A stretch of DNA of 64,000 nt from Pacificimonas flava (GTDB lineage: Bacteria > Pseudomonadota > Alphaproteobacteria > Sphingomonadales > Sphingomonadaceae), in NCBI RefSeq assembly GCF_000342165.1, contig NZ_AMRV01000008.1, forward strand, positions 62,001 to 126,000. The letters run 5' to 3'. Position 1 is the first letter of the stretch; every line of letters begins with the position of its first letter. The notes below the pieces were generated by a model, which made no database searches, had not been told where the DNA came from, and worked only from the letters and a program-made list of their open reading frames with translations. Shown piece after piece: positions 36,714 to 45,677 of this stretch. The translations under genes were made by a program, and so were the position numbers.

Positions 36714-38408
36714 TCAATGCTCCCGCACTCCGCTTGCGGACCGGCTGCTTGTGGTCATCGGCGCGCCCCAGTCGGCCCGGCGAACATCGTCAGTCCATTC
36801 ATCGACATAGGTGCGTTCGGCCCACTGATCCCATGCTGCAGCCATCGCCCTGAGACGCGAGGGGTGCGCCCGTGCCAGATCCGTTCGTTCGGTGCGATCG
36901 GTGTCCATGTCGAACAATTGCCAGGGATAGCCGAGCCGCTTCACAGCCTTCCACCGGCCATCGCGTACCGCGCGATTTCCTTCGTGCGCCCAGAACAGTG
37001 GCTTGTCGCGGAGCGCCGTCCGCCCCCTCAGTAAGGGGGCAAGACTCATTCCCTCCAGCGGCAGGATCGCGCTCCGGCCGAAATTTTCGGGATAGGGCGT
37101 GTCGGTCAGGTCCAGAAGCGTCGGCATGATGTCGATCACATGAGCAGGGGTCCGCTCCAGGCGGCCCTGTAGGTCGGCCGCGATACCGGCTGGCCAATGT
37201 GCGATCAGCGGCGTGGCGATGCCGCCTTCGTGCGTGAAATGCTTGAACGAATGAAACGGCGTGTTCTGGAGCACCGCCCAATTCATGCCTGCCCAGACAT
37301 TGCTGTTCGGGCCGCCCCAGGGTTCGGCACCCGTACGGCCTTGCGGCCCGGATTCAGCGTTTCCACCATTGTCGGACAGGAACAGGATCAGCGTATTGTC
37401 GAATTGACCGGTCCCCTTCAGGTGCGCCGTCAACCGGCCGACGGACCGGTCGATGCGGCTGATCGTTGCGGCATAGACCGCCATTATGCGGTCGAAGCGT
37501 TCTTTTTCCTCTTCCGACAGCGAATCCCAATCGTCGGCGGCCTCCGACACCTTGCCCAAGCCGGTGTTCGGTCCGATCAGGCCCATCTGCTGCTGCCGCT
37601 CGAAGCGCTCCTTACGCAGTTCGGCCCATCCGGCGCGATATTTCCCGGTAAAGCGTTCGATATCCGGCTGCGGCGCCATCAGCGGGAAATGCGGCGCGGT
37701 GTGGGCCAGATAGAGGAAGAACGGCTTCTTCTTCTCCCGCGCCTCATCGATGTAGCGCATGCCCCAGTCGGTCCACAGATCGGTTCCATACCAATCGTCG
37801 CCGAGCGAGGGGTCGTTCAGCCCTATGCGCTTGCCGTCGCGCAGCAGATGACGTCTAGCGCGGCGCCGACCGAATGTCTGGTCGGAAAAATAAATGCCGC
37901 CCGCGACAGCCGACAGCGACCGGTCGAACCCGCGCGTGGCCGGCGTCGTCCCCGGCCGATTGCCCAGGTGCCACTTGCCCGTCATCGCCGTCATATACCC
38001 GGAGCGGCGTAGCAACTGGGCGATCGTCACGCTGCGCTCGTGCAGCCTTCCGAATGTGCCACGCGACTGCGGCTCGATCTTGCCCGACAGATATCCCATG
38101 CCCGCCTGGTGCGGATTGAGGCCGGTCAGCAGGGCTGCGCGCGTCGGGCTGCAGCGCGCATTGTTATAGAACTGGGTGAAGCGCAGGCCTGTTTTCGCCA
38201 GCGCATCGATATTGGGGGTGGGGATTTCACCCCCATAGCTGCCAAGGTCGGAAAACCCCATATCGTCGACCAGGATCATGACGATATTGGGCGGGCTTTC
38301 CGCTGTCGTCCGCGGTCGGGGCGGCGACGCGGCACTGGCCACGCTCGCCAGCATCGACCCCGCGAGCGCCAAGGCGAAGCTTTTCATAAAGCGGCGACGT
38401 GCGATCAT
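36714..38408 (-). CDS. Secreted type I sulfatase (arylsulfatase family)
   Basis: A formylglycine-dependent sulfatase hydrolysing sulfate esters. N-terminal signal peptide with a twin-Arg-like start (MIARRRFMKSFALALAG) directs it to the periplasm. Metal site IVMILVDDMGFSDLG and the CxPxR signature CSPTRAALLTG, in which Cys86 would be oxidised to formylglycine; catalytic Lys/His segments MTGKWHLGN and AHTAPHFPL; LFLSDNGGNAESG near residue 335. Full length at 564 residues. It follows the TonB receptor on the same strand after about 40 bases, so the two are probably one transcript. Substrate unknown; the maturing enzyme is not in the window. Confidence 0.95.
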   Translation of the reverse strand: MIARRRFMKSFALALAGSMLASVASAASPPRPRTTAESPPNIVMILVDDMGFSDLGSYGGEIPTPNIDALAKTGLRFTQFYNNARCSPTRAALLTGLNPHQAGMGYLSGKIEPQSRGTFGRLHERSVTIAQLLRRSGYMTAMTGKWHLGNRPGTTPATRGFDRSLSAVAGGIYFSDQTFGRRRARRHLLRDGKRIGLNDPSLGDDWYGTDLWTDWGMRYIDEAREKKKPFFLYLAHTAPHFPLMAPQPDIERFTGKYRAGWAELRKERFERQQQMGLIGPNTGLGKVSEAADDWDSLSEEEKERFDRIMAVYAATISRIDRSVGRLTAHLKGTGQFDNTLILFLSDNGGNAESGPQGRTGAEPWGGPNSNVWAGMNWAVLQNTPFHSFKHFTHEGGIATPLIAHWPAGIAADLQGRLERTPAHVIDIMPTLLDLTDTPYPENFGRSAILPLEGMSLAPLLRGRTALRDKPLFWAHEGNRAVRDGRWKAVKRLGYPWQLFDMDTDRTERTDLARAHPSRLRAMAAAWDQWAERTYVDEWTDDVRRADWGAPMTTSSRSASGVREH

Positions 38409-38447
38409 TCACGCTCTCCCGACCCGTTGGACATGGCGACGTTTTAC

Positions 38448-41159
38448 CTAGAAGCGGAAACGAACCCCCACGCGATACACGGTCTCCAGGAAGCGGGTCT
38501 GCCAGGGATAGACCTGCCCTTCCTGATTGAACTGGCGATGGTTCGTTGCCGCAGCGCCAAGAAGGTTGGCGATGCTGAAGGCCAAGGTGACATTCCGGGT
38601 GGGATCGATCGTTCCGTTAATGTCGAGCGTGCCGCGGCCATCCTCGATGATCGGCAACGTCGGACCGAGCACCGCATTGCCCAAAGCGGGATCGTTCACG
38701 CGGCTGTATCGAACCACGTAGTTGGAACGGTAGTTGTAGGACGCCCGGGCGGAGAAAAAGCGGCTGTCATAGAAGATCCCGGCATTGGCGATATGGTTGG
38801 AAATGCCAGCCAATCGCTGCTTGCCGGGCAGCGTTTCCGCCAGCTCCTGCGGCAATTCGGACTCATGATCGATGTAGGTATAATTCGCCATGACTCCGAA
38901 ATTCCGCACCCAATCCGGCGCGCCCGGGAACCGAAGGAAGGAGCGGAACGCGGTCTCGATGCCACGCAGCCTGCCGTCGCCTCCATTGAACGGCCGGGTG
39001 ACACGCAGGCGGCCAAATTCGGCATCTTCCACATCGCTGGTGAAGTTCGAGACGAAGCCGGTAACTTCGCGATTGAACGCGCCGAAGGTCAGCGAGCCGC
39101 TTCGCGTGAAATACCACTCCAGCGATGCGTCGTAATTCTGCGACCTGACGGGATCGAGCTCTGCGTTGCCGCCTGTGGATACACGGACGCAATCCGGATC
39201 GTTGGGATCGATGTTGCAGGTCGTCGATGGCGCGCCGATCGTCAGCGAAGGATTCAGATCGCCGAAGCCGGGGCGGCTGCGCGTTTCCGTATAGGCGAGG
39301 CGGAATTGCAGCTCCGGCGTAATGCGCAGGCGCGCGCTCGCGTTGGGAAGGAAATCGGTATAGCTGTTGTTGTTCGACACCGGCACTGTGGTCGTGACGC
39401 CGCCTGTCGTGCTCCGATCGAAACCGTTGATCTCGTTTTCCGTGTGAACGGCCCGCAGTCCGACGAGACCATCGACCGTCATCATGCCGAGGTCGAAGGC
39501 GTAGCGGCCTTGAAGATATCCGGCGTAGGCCTTCTCGTTGCCGAAAAACACCTCTTCGAGCGGCGCGCGTTCGGCAGGCAGGCCGACAATGTCCCTGAGC
39601 GCAGGCAAGTTCGCCAGCAGGCTGTCGGGCGTGGGCGTCAGGAACGTGCGCGTGATCCTTGCGTCATCGCCGCGGAAACCCGGCGAGGTCCCGGTATACT
39701 CCAGGGGCAGGAGCGGGAAGAACTGACCGCCCGGCGCCACGCCGCTTTCCGTGTAGTTCGATTGATCGAAGTCGCGCGTGTTGAACCGGATGCCGGTTTG
39801 CAGGTTGGTGAGCATTCCCGATCCGAGCCGATAGTCCAGATCGAGCCGCCCCTGCCAATCACGACCATGGTTGCGAGAGCCGTTCTGACCGAGACCTGTC
39901 ATGCGGTAGCGCGCGGGGTCGGTCAGATCGTCGTCAAGCACCACAACGGTCCCGCCGCCGACGCCGCTGTCGATATCGAAATCGAACGCGCGCGTGGCTT
40001 GGGGCACAATTCCGCCAAAGTTGAAATTCAGCCCGTTCTGCGTGAACGTCGAATCCGTGAACGCGACGTCGCCGGTTATTTCCAACCTGTCACGGTCCCA
40101 GATGAAGCCGGTGCCGGCCTGATACGTGTCCGTGTGGGCGTCGATCGCCCGCTGTACGCCCGTGGGAAAGCCGCCGGCGCTCGCCGTCATGCTCTTTACC
40201 TGGTCGGTGCCGGGGATCAGGACGACGTCGCTCAGGTTCGCCCGCTGACCGGAATTGACCTGAAGATTGCGACCGAAACCGGTGTTGCGATACCCCTGAA
40301 ACAGGAAGTCCGCGTAGAATTCAAGCTCGGTCGTCGGCCGCCATTGCAGCGCCGTCGCGACGGAGGGGCGCGACCGATCGGCCGTGTTGTAGTTGATGTT
40401 GACGAAGGACGGGTAGCGGATCGTGCCGAGTCCGGCGACTTCGCGCTGCAAAATCTGCTGGCTGACATTGCGAGATGAATCGAGGAACTTGATTTCGGTA
40501 TAGGAGCCCTCCACCAGGAAGCCGATATCGCCGATGCCCGTCTTCCAGCGCTTGCTGACAAGCAGGTTCGCATCGATCCCAAACTTCTGCGATTGGTGCC
40601 AGTGCACGCCGTTGAGACCGCCGGCGATGCGGTCTCCCCGGAAATTCAGCGGCTTGCGCGCACGGACATCGATCAGTCCGGCGATGCCGGGCTCGATAAG
40701 ATCGGCACTGCCCGACTTGTAGACGTCAAGGCGCGCTATGCTGCTTGAGGGGAAATCCTGAAGCGCAACGGAGCGCCCCTGACCGGTGAACAGCTGGCGT
40801 CCATTATAGGTCGTGGTGATATTGGGCAGACCCCGTATCCGCGTGCCGGCGGCGGTACCATTCGCGTAATCGACCTGTACGCCGGTAAGGCGAGCAAGCG
40901 ATTCCGTGGCGGTCACATCTGGCAGCTTGCCGATGTCCTCCGCCACGATGGATTCCACGATCTGATCCGATTCCCGCTTGATCGATTGTGATGTTTCGAT
41001 GCTGCGCTGGATCGCCGTGATGACGATCTCTTCGGATTGGGACGTGTCGTCGGGCGGACTTTCGACCGTGACGGTTTCGTCCTGCGCCATCGCGCCGGTC
41101 GGAATTGCGACAAGCGCGAACGCAGATGTCGTGCACGCAAGAATAACTCGATTTTGCAT
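38448..41159 (-). CDS. TonB-dependent receptor (2) of the sulfatase locus
   Basis: A 903-residue outer-membrane receptor of the type found in saccharide-uptake loci of Xanthomonadales and Sphingomonadales. Signal peptide (CTTSAFALVAIPTGAMAQ), TonB box region SEEIVITAIQRSIETSQ, plug with KLPDVTATESLARLTGVQV and RIRGLPNITTTYNGRQL, and a C-terminal barrel ending TVYRVGVRFRF. It is placed between two sulfatases, which suggests it imports a sulfated or desulfated product. A sigma70-like promoter lies upstream at 41191-41218, and GGGGAGGG precedes the ATG. Confidence 0.95.
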   Translation of the reverse strand: MQNRVILACTTSAFALVAIPTGAMAQDETVTVESPPDDTSQSEEIVITAIQRSIETSQSIKRESDQIVESIVAEDIGKLPDVTATESLARLTGVQVDYANGTAAGTRIRGLPNITTTYNGRQLFTGQGRSVALQDFPSSSIARLDVYKSGSADLIEPGIAGLIDVRARKPLNFRGDRIAGGLNGVHWHQSQKFGIDANLLVSKRWKTGIGDIGFLVEGSYTEIKFLDSSRNVSQQILQREVAGLGTIRYPSFVNINYNTADRSRPSVATALQWRPTTELEFYADFLFQGYRNTGFGRNLQVNSGQRANLSDVVLIPGTDQVKSMTASAGGFPTGVQRAIDAHTDTYQAGTGFIWDRDRLEITGDVAFTDSTFTQNGLNFNFGGIVPQATRAFDFDIDSGVGGGTVVVLDDDLTDPARYRMTGLGQNGSRNHGRDWQGRLDLDYRLGSGMLTNLQTGIRFNTRDFDQSNYTESGVAPGGQFFPLLPLEYTGTSPGFRGDDARITRTFLTPTPDSLLANLPALRDIVGLPAERAPLEEVFFGNEKAYAGYLQGRYAFDLGMMTVDGLVGLRAVHTENEINGFDRSTTGGVTTTVPVSNNNSYTDFLPNASARLRITPELQFRLAYTETRSRPGFGDLNPSLTIGAPSTTCNIDPNDPDCVRVSTGGNAELDPVRSQNYDASLEWYFTRSGSLTFGAFNREVTGFVSNFTSDVEDAEFGRLRVTRPFNGGDGRLRGIETAFRSFLRFPGAPDWVRNFGVMANYTYIDHESELPQELAETLPGKQRLAGISNHIANAGIFYDSRFFSARASYNYRSNYVVRYSRVNDPALGNAVLGPTLPIIEDGRGTLDINGTIDPTRNVTLAFSIANLLGAAATNHRQFNQEGQVYPWQTRFLETVYRVGVRFRF

Positions 41160-41190
41160 TCGAACCCTCCCCAGGAATCCTCTGCAAATC

Positions 41191-41218
41191 GATATATACG
41201 AATTATCATATGAGTCAA
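41191..41218 (-). promoter_or_regulatory. Sigma70-like promoter for TonB receptor (2) and sulfatase
   Basis: On the minus strand TTGACT (41213-41218) and TATATC (41191-41196) are spaced 16 bp apart in an AT-rich island; the start codon at 41159 is about 30 bases further on. Alternative -10 registers exist in the same TATATA run. Confidence 0.5.
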
Positions 41219-41539
41219 AAGCGACATAAGAATTGTGACGACTTTACGCCAATTCATGGATTTTCGCATTCGCAGCATGAGAACTTCGGCGGTGAAAACC
41301 TGACGCCTAAACTGTCAAATTTTCTAACGCCCTCACCTGGAACGGTGATTCTGTCCTTGATTGCAGACCTCGCGAAGATTTGCCCTCAAGAAAGAAAACT
41401 GCGCCTTCATTTCGGCACCGCTCGAGGCTGGTAGTGCGATGGCGAAATATATTCCGTCCCGCAGCATTAGATACTATTAATCATATTCCTGTTCTGGCCC
41501 CGTGCGGGGCTTTTCAGCTTTGTGGTGCATCGCTCGACT
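41219..41539. other. 320-base gap between sulfatase (2) stop and TonB receptor (2) promoter
   Basis: This stretch is lower in G+C than its neighbours. A 74-codon rightward frame (41210-41434) has no recognisable similarity or ribosome site and I do not call it. The only clear element is the rightward hairpin plus T tract at 41497-41514. No tRNA or known riboswitch is recognised. Confidence 0.5.
41497..41514 (+). terminator. Orphan rightward intrinsic terminator
   Basis: GCCCC (41497-41501), GTGC loop, GGGGC (41506-41510) followed by TTTT. It points rightward, but no rightward gene ends here: the flanking genes are both leftward. It may end an unannotated small RNA. On the minus strand the same stem lacks a U tract. 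Confidence 0.5.
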
Positions 41540-43000
41540 CTAGCGGGAGCGGCGCGGCGTAGCCGGCGGCGGGAGACTGGCAATCCAGTTCGCCAACTTT
41601 TTCGACAAGGTCTCCAAAATGTCTGGGGAATCGGCCGTTCGATCACGCTGTTCGGCGGGGTCTTGCTCGATATTGTAAAGTTCGGCTCCGCTGCCGTCCG
41701 CGTTCATCAGCAGCTTCCACGCGCCTGCACGGATGGCGTAAAGCGGCCCGAACGCCTCGCGCCCGGGGCGGGCGACATGGCTGTAGAGGTCTGGCCGCGA
41801 TGTCATCGGCGTGCCGCGCCAAGCGGCGGAAACGTCGACACCGTCGATCCCGGCCGGCGTGGGGGCACCGGCGATCCCTGCCAGCGTCGGCAAAAGATCG
41901 ACCGCCTGCACCACGCTGTCGGGATCGCGGCTTCCCGCCGGCACCTGACCCGGCCAGCGCACGATCAGCGGCTGGCGCACGCCGCCTTCGTAAAGACTTG
42001 CCTTGCGGCCGCGATAGGGACCGGCCGAACCCGGCGCGTCCGCTCCGATCGTGGGTCCATTGTCGGACGTGAAGACGATCAAAGTTTCGTCCAGTTCGCC
42101 CGCCGCGCGCAGCCCCTCCACGAGCTGGCCGATCTCGGCATCCATCGCGACCAGCACGGCGAGGAAATTGTCCTCGCGCGGGTTTCGCCCCTTACCCTCG
42201 GTCTCTGCCAGCTGCTCGGCGCTGGGCACCCAGGGCGAGTGCATGTCGGTCAGCCACAATTGCGCGAACCAGGGCTCATCCTTGTTGCGGCGGACGAAAT
42301 CGAGTGTCGTGTTCACAAAGCGATCCGTGAGCTGCGCGCGTGGAAGCCATTCCAGCGGCCCCTGGCCCAGCCTGGCGCTTTGTTCGCCGAGCGTGTTGGT
42401 CAGATCGGTCGGCAGGACGCGGGGTCCGAGTCCTTCCCACTGCACATAGCTTTCGTCGAATCCGTAAGCTGTCGGCAACGGCGCATCGCCGATATCCCGG
42501 CCGCCGCCCAGATGCCATTTGCCAAAATGCCCGGTCTTGTAGCCCGCCTGCCGCAAGGTGCGAGGCAATGTCGGCAATTCGGGATCAAGCCAATCCGCCT
42601 GGTTGAACGCGGCGTTCCGGCGGCGATTGTCGATGAAGGTGACGAAGCGATCACGGGCTGGAAAGCGCCCGGTCATGAAACCTGCACGCGATGGCGAACA
42701 CAGCGGAGAGGCGTCATAGAATTGCGTCATCACGATCCCATCGTGAGCGAGCGCATCGATATTGGGCGTGGCGACAAGGCGATTGCCGGTAATCGACAGG
42801 TCCCCATATCCCATGTCATCGACCAGCACGAACAGGATATTGGGCTGGACCGGGTGCTGTGCCGATTCCGGGGCCGGTTCCGGGGCGCTTGCGGGCGCCG
42901 CGCCGGGTTCGGTGAGTGCCGGCCCCGCGCCGAGTGCGGCGGCCATCAAGGTGGCAGCGAGACCGATCGCCTTGCGACGGAAATACCTTCGTCCTCTCAC
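41540..43000 (-). CDS. Secreted type I sulfatase (2)
   Basis: A second formylglycine-dependent sulfatase, 486 residues, only distantly similar to the first. Signal peptide (AIGLAATLMAAALGAGPALT), then an Ala/Pro/Glu-rich linker (APASAPEPAPESAQHP), metal motif ILFVLVDDMGYGDLS, and the CxPxR signature CSPSRAGFMTGR with Cys101 as the maturing residue. FGKWHLGGG and DMHSPWVPS supply the catalytic Lys and His; VFTSDNGPT the distal metal ligands. GTG start at 43000 preceded by GGGGGTGG. Separated from the TonB receptor by 380 bases, so probably its own transcript. Confidence 0.94.
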   Translation of the reverse strand: MRGRRYFRRKAIGLAATLMAAALGAGPALTEPGAAPASAPEPAPESAQHPVQPNILFVLVDDMGYGDLSITGNRLVATPNIDALAHDGIVMTQFYDASPLCSPSRAGFMTGRFPARDRFVTFIDNRRRNAAFNQADWLDPELPTLPRTLRQAGYKTGHFGKWHLGGGRDIGDAPLPTAYGFDESYVQWEGLGPRVLPTDLTNTLGEQSARLGQGPLEWLPRAQLTDRFVNTTLDFVRRNKDEPWFAQLWLTDMHSPWVPSAEQLAETEGKGRNPREDNFLAVLVAMDAEIGQLVEGLRAAGELDETLIVFTSDNGPTIGADAPGSAGPYRGRKASLYEGGVRQPLIVRWPGQVPAGSRDPDSVVQAVDLLPTLAGIAGAPTPAGIDGVDVSAAWRGTPMTSRPDLYSHVARPGREAFGPLYAIRAGAWKLLMNADGSGAELYNIEQDPAEQRDRTADSPDILETLSKKLANWIASLPPPATPRRSR

Positions 43001-43028
43001 GCCACCCCCGATTTGAATTTTTATATCT

Positions 43029-43057
43029 TTGAAAGGCTATTATCGCATTATTATGAT
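43029..43057 (+). promoter_or_regulatory. Strong sigma70-like promoter for the glutamate dehydrogenase gene
   Basis: TTGAAA (43029-43034), 17-bp spacer, TATGAT (43052-43057): near-consensus and in an AT-rich island. Transcription should begin around 43064, leaving a leader of about 220 nt before the dehydrogenase start at 43285. Confidence 0.6.
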
Positions 43058-43269
43058 TTAATCAAATGCTCGTCGGGAAGAGATGCCCGGAGGAGCGGGA
43101 CGCTTACTTCCAGACGCGGCTTAAATCGCCGACTGAATGTCCGAGCCCTCATCAGCTCGTGTTCGGCCGTCAGAAGTCGCCGTACCGTGCCATAGGGCAC
43201 CACGAACCCCCGCCGGGCCGGAACAGAAGCCTGCCGCCCGCCTTTTCCCTTCAAAGGAAAGAGAAAGGG

Positions 43270-43283
43270 TTTCCCTTGGGAAA
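43270..43283. repeat. Palindrome abutting the glutamate dehydrogenase start codon
   Basis: TTTCCC (43270-43275), TT, GGGAAA (43278-43283) ends one base before the ATG at 43285 and includes the only purine-rich candidate ribosome site. It is preceded by further CCCTTT/AAAGGG runs (about 43245-43269) that could pair alternatively. A role in translational control or as an operator is inference. Confidence 0.5.
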
Positions 43284-43284
43284 T

Positions 43285-44538
43285 ATGTTGAGCGACGCGC
43301 GGCAGCGTATGTACCGCGCAGAAGATTATGTGAACGTCTCCGACGATCTTGTTCATTATCTCGATTATCCGGCCGAAACGCTGGCCGTTTCCATTCCGCT
43401 GCGATGCGATGACGGTTCGCTGAAGCAGTTGAAGGCGTGGCGCTGCCGCTACAACAGCGCGCTCGGGCCGACGAAGGGCGGCATTCGTTTCCACCCCAGC
43501 GTGTGCCTGGAGGAAGTGCAGACCCTCGCCTTCCTCATGACCATGAAATGCAGCCTGATGGGTCTGCCCTTTGGCGGCGCGAAGGGCGGCGTTCACGTGG
43601 ACACCAAGGAACTGAGCGCCCTGGAGAAGGAACGGCTGACGCGCGGCTATGTCCGTGCCTTCGCCCGCCAGCTCGGCCCCGACCGGGACATCCCCGCACC
43701 GGACGTGGCCACGGGCGAACGGGAAATGGCATGGATGGTAAGCGAATATGCCGAGTTGTCCGGCGCGATTTCTCCCGCCGCCTTCACCGGCAAGCCGGTC
43801 GTGCTGGGCGGCGCGAAGGGACGGACGCAGGCGACGGGACGCGGGGCTCTTATCGCGCTGCAGCAGGTGCGCGGCAGTCTCGACCTGCCGGACGACGGCC
43901 TCGACATCGCCCTGCAGGGGTTCGGCAATGCCGGCTCCTGGTTCGCGCGGGCCGCGGTCAAGGCCGGACACCGCATCGTCGCCGCCTCCGATTCCCGCGG
44001 CATGGTCCGTCATGACGATGGGCTGGACATCGAGGCGATCGCGAACCTGAAGGCCAATGGCGGCAGTGTGACGGACCTTCGGCAGGACGGCGCGGAAACG
44101 GCTGCTGCGGATCAGCTGATCACGACCGACTGCGACGTCCTGGCGCTTGCCGCGCTGGGTGATGTGGTGACGGACGAAAATGCCGGCACGCTGGCCTGCA
44201 AGGCCATTCTGGAAATCGCCAATATGCCGGTCGCGCCCTCTGCCGACGAGCCGCTGCGCCAGGCGGGCATCGAGGTCGTGCCGGACATTCTTGCCAATGG
44301 CGGCGGCGTCGTCGTCAGCCACGCCGAATGGGTTCAGAACCGCCAGGGCCTCGGCTGGCCGGAGGACCGGGTGCACGATTATCTGGAAGACCGCATGAAG
44401 GCCGCCGCGAGCGAGGTGACGACGCTGATGCGGGAGCGCGATATCGACATGCGCACCGCCGCCTATGGCGCCGCGATGATCCGCCTGTGCAACGCCATCA
44501 GTTCGAAGGGTACGTCGGAGGATTTTCGAAACGGCTAG
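43285..44538 (+). CDS. Glutamate dehydrogenase (Glu/Leu/Phe/Val dehydrogenase family)
   Basis: NAD(P)-linked oxidative deamination of glutamate to 2-oxoglutarate and ammonia. At 417 residues from ATG 43285 it has GDH rather than the shorter leucine-dehydrogenase length. Seen: substrate-binding GPTKGGIRFHP, catalytic-Lys segment PFGGAKGGVHVD, DIPAPDVATGEREMAWM, and Rossmann loop ALQGFGNAGSWFA. An open frame extends to an ATG at 43066, adding 73 residues without similarity; I treat that as leader RNA, although the predicted transcript start almost coincides with that ATG, so leaderless translation is a formal alternative. Confidence 0.92.
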   Translation: MLSDARQRMYRAEDYVNVSDDLVHYLDYPAETLAVSIPLRCDDGSLKQLKAWRCRYNSALGPTKGGIRFHPSVCLEEVQTLAFLMTMKCSLMGLPFGGAKGGVHVDTKELSALEKERLTRGYVRAFARQLGPDRDIPAPDVATGEREMAWMVSEYAELSGAISPAAFTGKPVVLGGAKGRTQATGRGALIALQQVRGSLDLPDDGLDIALQGFGNAGSWFARAAVKAGHRIVAASDSRGMVRHDDGLDIEAIANLKANGGSVTDLRQDGAETAAADQLITTDCDVLALAALGDVVTDENAGTLACKAILEIANMPVAPSADEPLRQAGIEVVPDILANGGGVVVSHAEWVQNRQGLGWPEDRVHDYLEDRMKAAASEVTTLMRERDIDMRTAAYGAAMIRLCNAISSKGTSEDFRNG

Positions 44539-44589
44539 CGTTTTCCGCCGGGCTGACGCATCCCGGTTTTCCGTCTAGGAGCATGTCCC

Positions 44590-45255
44590 ATGACCATCGA
44601 TATCAATCTTCTACTCATCTACGCGCTGCCCGCGCTGATCGTCGGCATCATCCTGGGCGCCCTGATCTTCGGCAGCAGCGGCAAGCGCAAGAAGCTGGCG
44701 GCGGAACTGCATGAGCGCGAAACCGAACTGGGCGCCGCGCGGGAACGCAACGACGCGCTGGAACGTGAGCTTGCCATGGCCCGCGACCAGATCGCGCCCC
44801 TCGCCGACGAGGTGGACCGGCTGCGCGCCATGAAGACGCGGACCGCCGTTCCGGCGCCGCCCGCCGGCGAAGCGGAGGGGACCGTCAAGGCCAGCCCGGA
44901 GGCCAGCGCCGCAGCCGCGACGGCCACCCCGTCCGGCGAGCGCGGCATCGCCTATCAACCCACCGAAACGCTGCCGACCTTTCTGGAAACGCGGCCGGAC
45001 AATCCCGATGACCTGTCCCTGCTGAAGGGCGTCGGGCCGAAGCTGGAAACACAGCTTCATGATATGGGCATCTGGTTCTTCGCCCAGATCGCCGACTGGA
45101 GCGATGCGGACCGCAAGACGGTCGATGCGAAGCTGGGCAATTTCAAGGGACGCATCGAGCGCGACCAGCTTCAGGAACAAGCCAAGCTGCTCGCGGCCGG
45201 CCGCGTGACCGAATATGAGGCGCGGTTCGGCAAGCTGGGCCGCCCGGGGGAATAG
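44590..45255 (+). CDS. Membrane protein with coiled coil and helix-hairpin-helix-like C-terminal domain
   Basis: A 221-residue protein. One N-terminal transmembrane helix (LLLIYALPALIVGIILGALIFG), then a coiled coil rich in Glu/Arg (KLAAELHERETELGAARERN), an Ala/Pro linker, and a C-terminal helix-hairpin-helix-like unit (DDLSLLKGVGPKLETQLHDMG) of the kind annotated as flap-endonuclease-like or ribosomal-protein-L21-like. The HhH may bind DNA or simply be structural. GGAGC upstream of the ATG. Followed after 2 bases by the lipoprotein gene. Confidence 0.85.
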   Translation: MTIDINLLLIYALPALIVGIILGALIFGSSGKRKKLAAELHERETELGAARERNDALERELAMARDQIAPLADEVDRLRAMKTRTAVPAPPAGEAEGTVKASPEASAAAATATPSGERGIAYQPTETLPTFLETRPDNPDDLSLLKGVGPKLETQLHDMGIWFFAQIADWSDADRKTVDAKLGNFKGRIERDQLQEQAKLLAAGRVTEYEARFGKLGRPGE

Positions 45256-45257
45256 AC

Positions 45258-45677
45258 GTGAGCGCACGTCCCGCCCGCCTGGCCGTGACCGCAGCAAGCA
45301 CCGGCCTGCTGCTCGGCCTTGCCGCCTGCCAGCCGGAACAACCGCGCGAGGAACCGGAGGAGAAGGCCGAACCGGCGCCGAAGCCGACGCCAAGCGATCC
45401 CCGCCGTTTCATCGGCCGCTGGGCCCGTAGCGCCGACCAGTGCGAAACCGACTGGTGGCGGTTCTGGGCCGACGAGCTGCGCACGAAGACGGAGGGCATG
45501 CACTGCGATATCCTTCCCCCCGATGCCAGCTTTTCCGACACGGAACTGCGCACCGTCTGCCGCATGCCGGACGGGGGATTCCGGGAGACCTGGACGCTGA
45601 GCTATGGCGATGACGCGCAGACCATGACCATTCGCGGCGAGGAAGGCCAGGAGGTCGAACTGGTGAAATGCGAATGA
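45258..45677 (+). CDS. Small hypothetical lipoprotein
   Basis: A 139-residue predicted lipoprotein starting at GTG 45258, with lipobox LAAC and a Glu/Pro-rich spacer (EQPREEPEEKAEPAPKPTP). The remaining 90 residues have four Cys and many Trp (DQCETDWWRFWADEL), a small folded domain that I do not recognise. The gene begins two bases after the HhH protein stop and its stop overlaps the GST start (ATGA), so the three are coupled. Confidence 0.82.
   Translation: MSARPARLAVTAASTGLLLGLAACQPEQPREEPEEKAEPAPKPTPSDPRRFIGRWARSADQCETDWWRFWADELRTKTEGMHCDILPPDASFSDTELRTVCRMPDGGFRETWTLSYGDDAQTMTIRGEEGQEVELVKCE

Noticed and set aside
38040-40478. Long rightward open frame (812 codons) opposite TonB receptor (2)
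   Set aside because: Antisense shadow; no signal peptide, no domain pattern, Arg/Gly/His-rich composition typical of mirrored frames.
41210-41434. 74-codon rightward frame in the sulfatase gap
   Set aside because: No ribosome site, overlaps the receptor promoter, and the sequence MSQKRHKNCDDF... shows no recognisable domain.
43066-43284. 73-residue N-terminal extension of glutamate dehydrogenase
   Set aside because: Composition and lack of family similarity fit leader RNA; kept only as a formal leaderless alternative.
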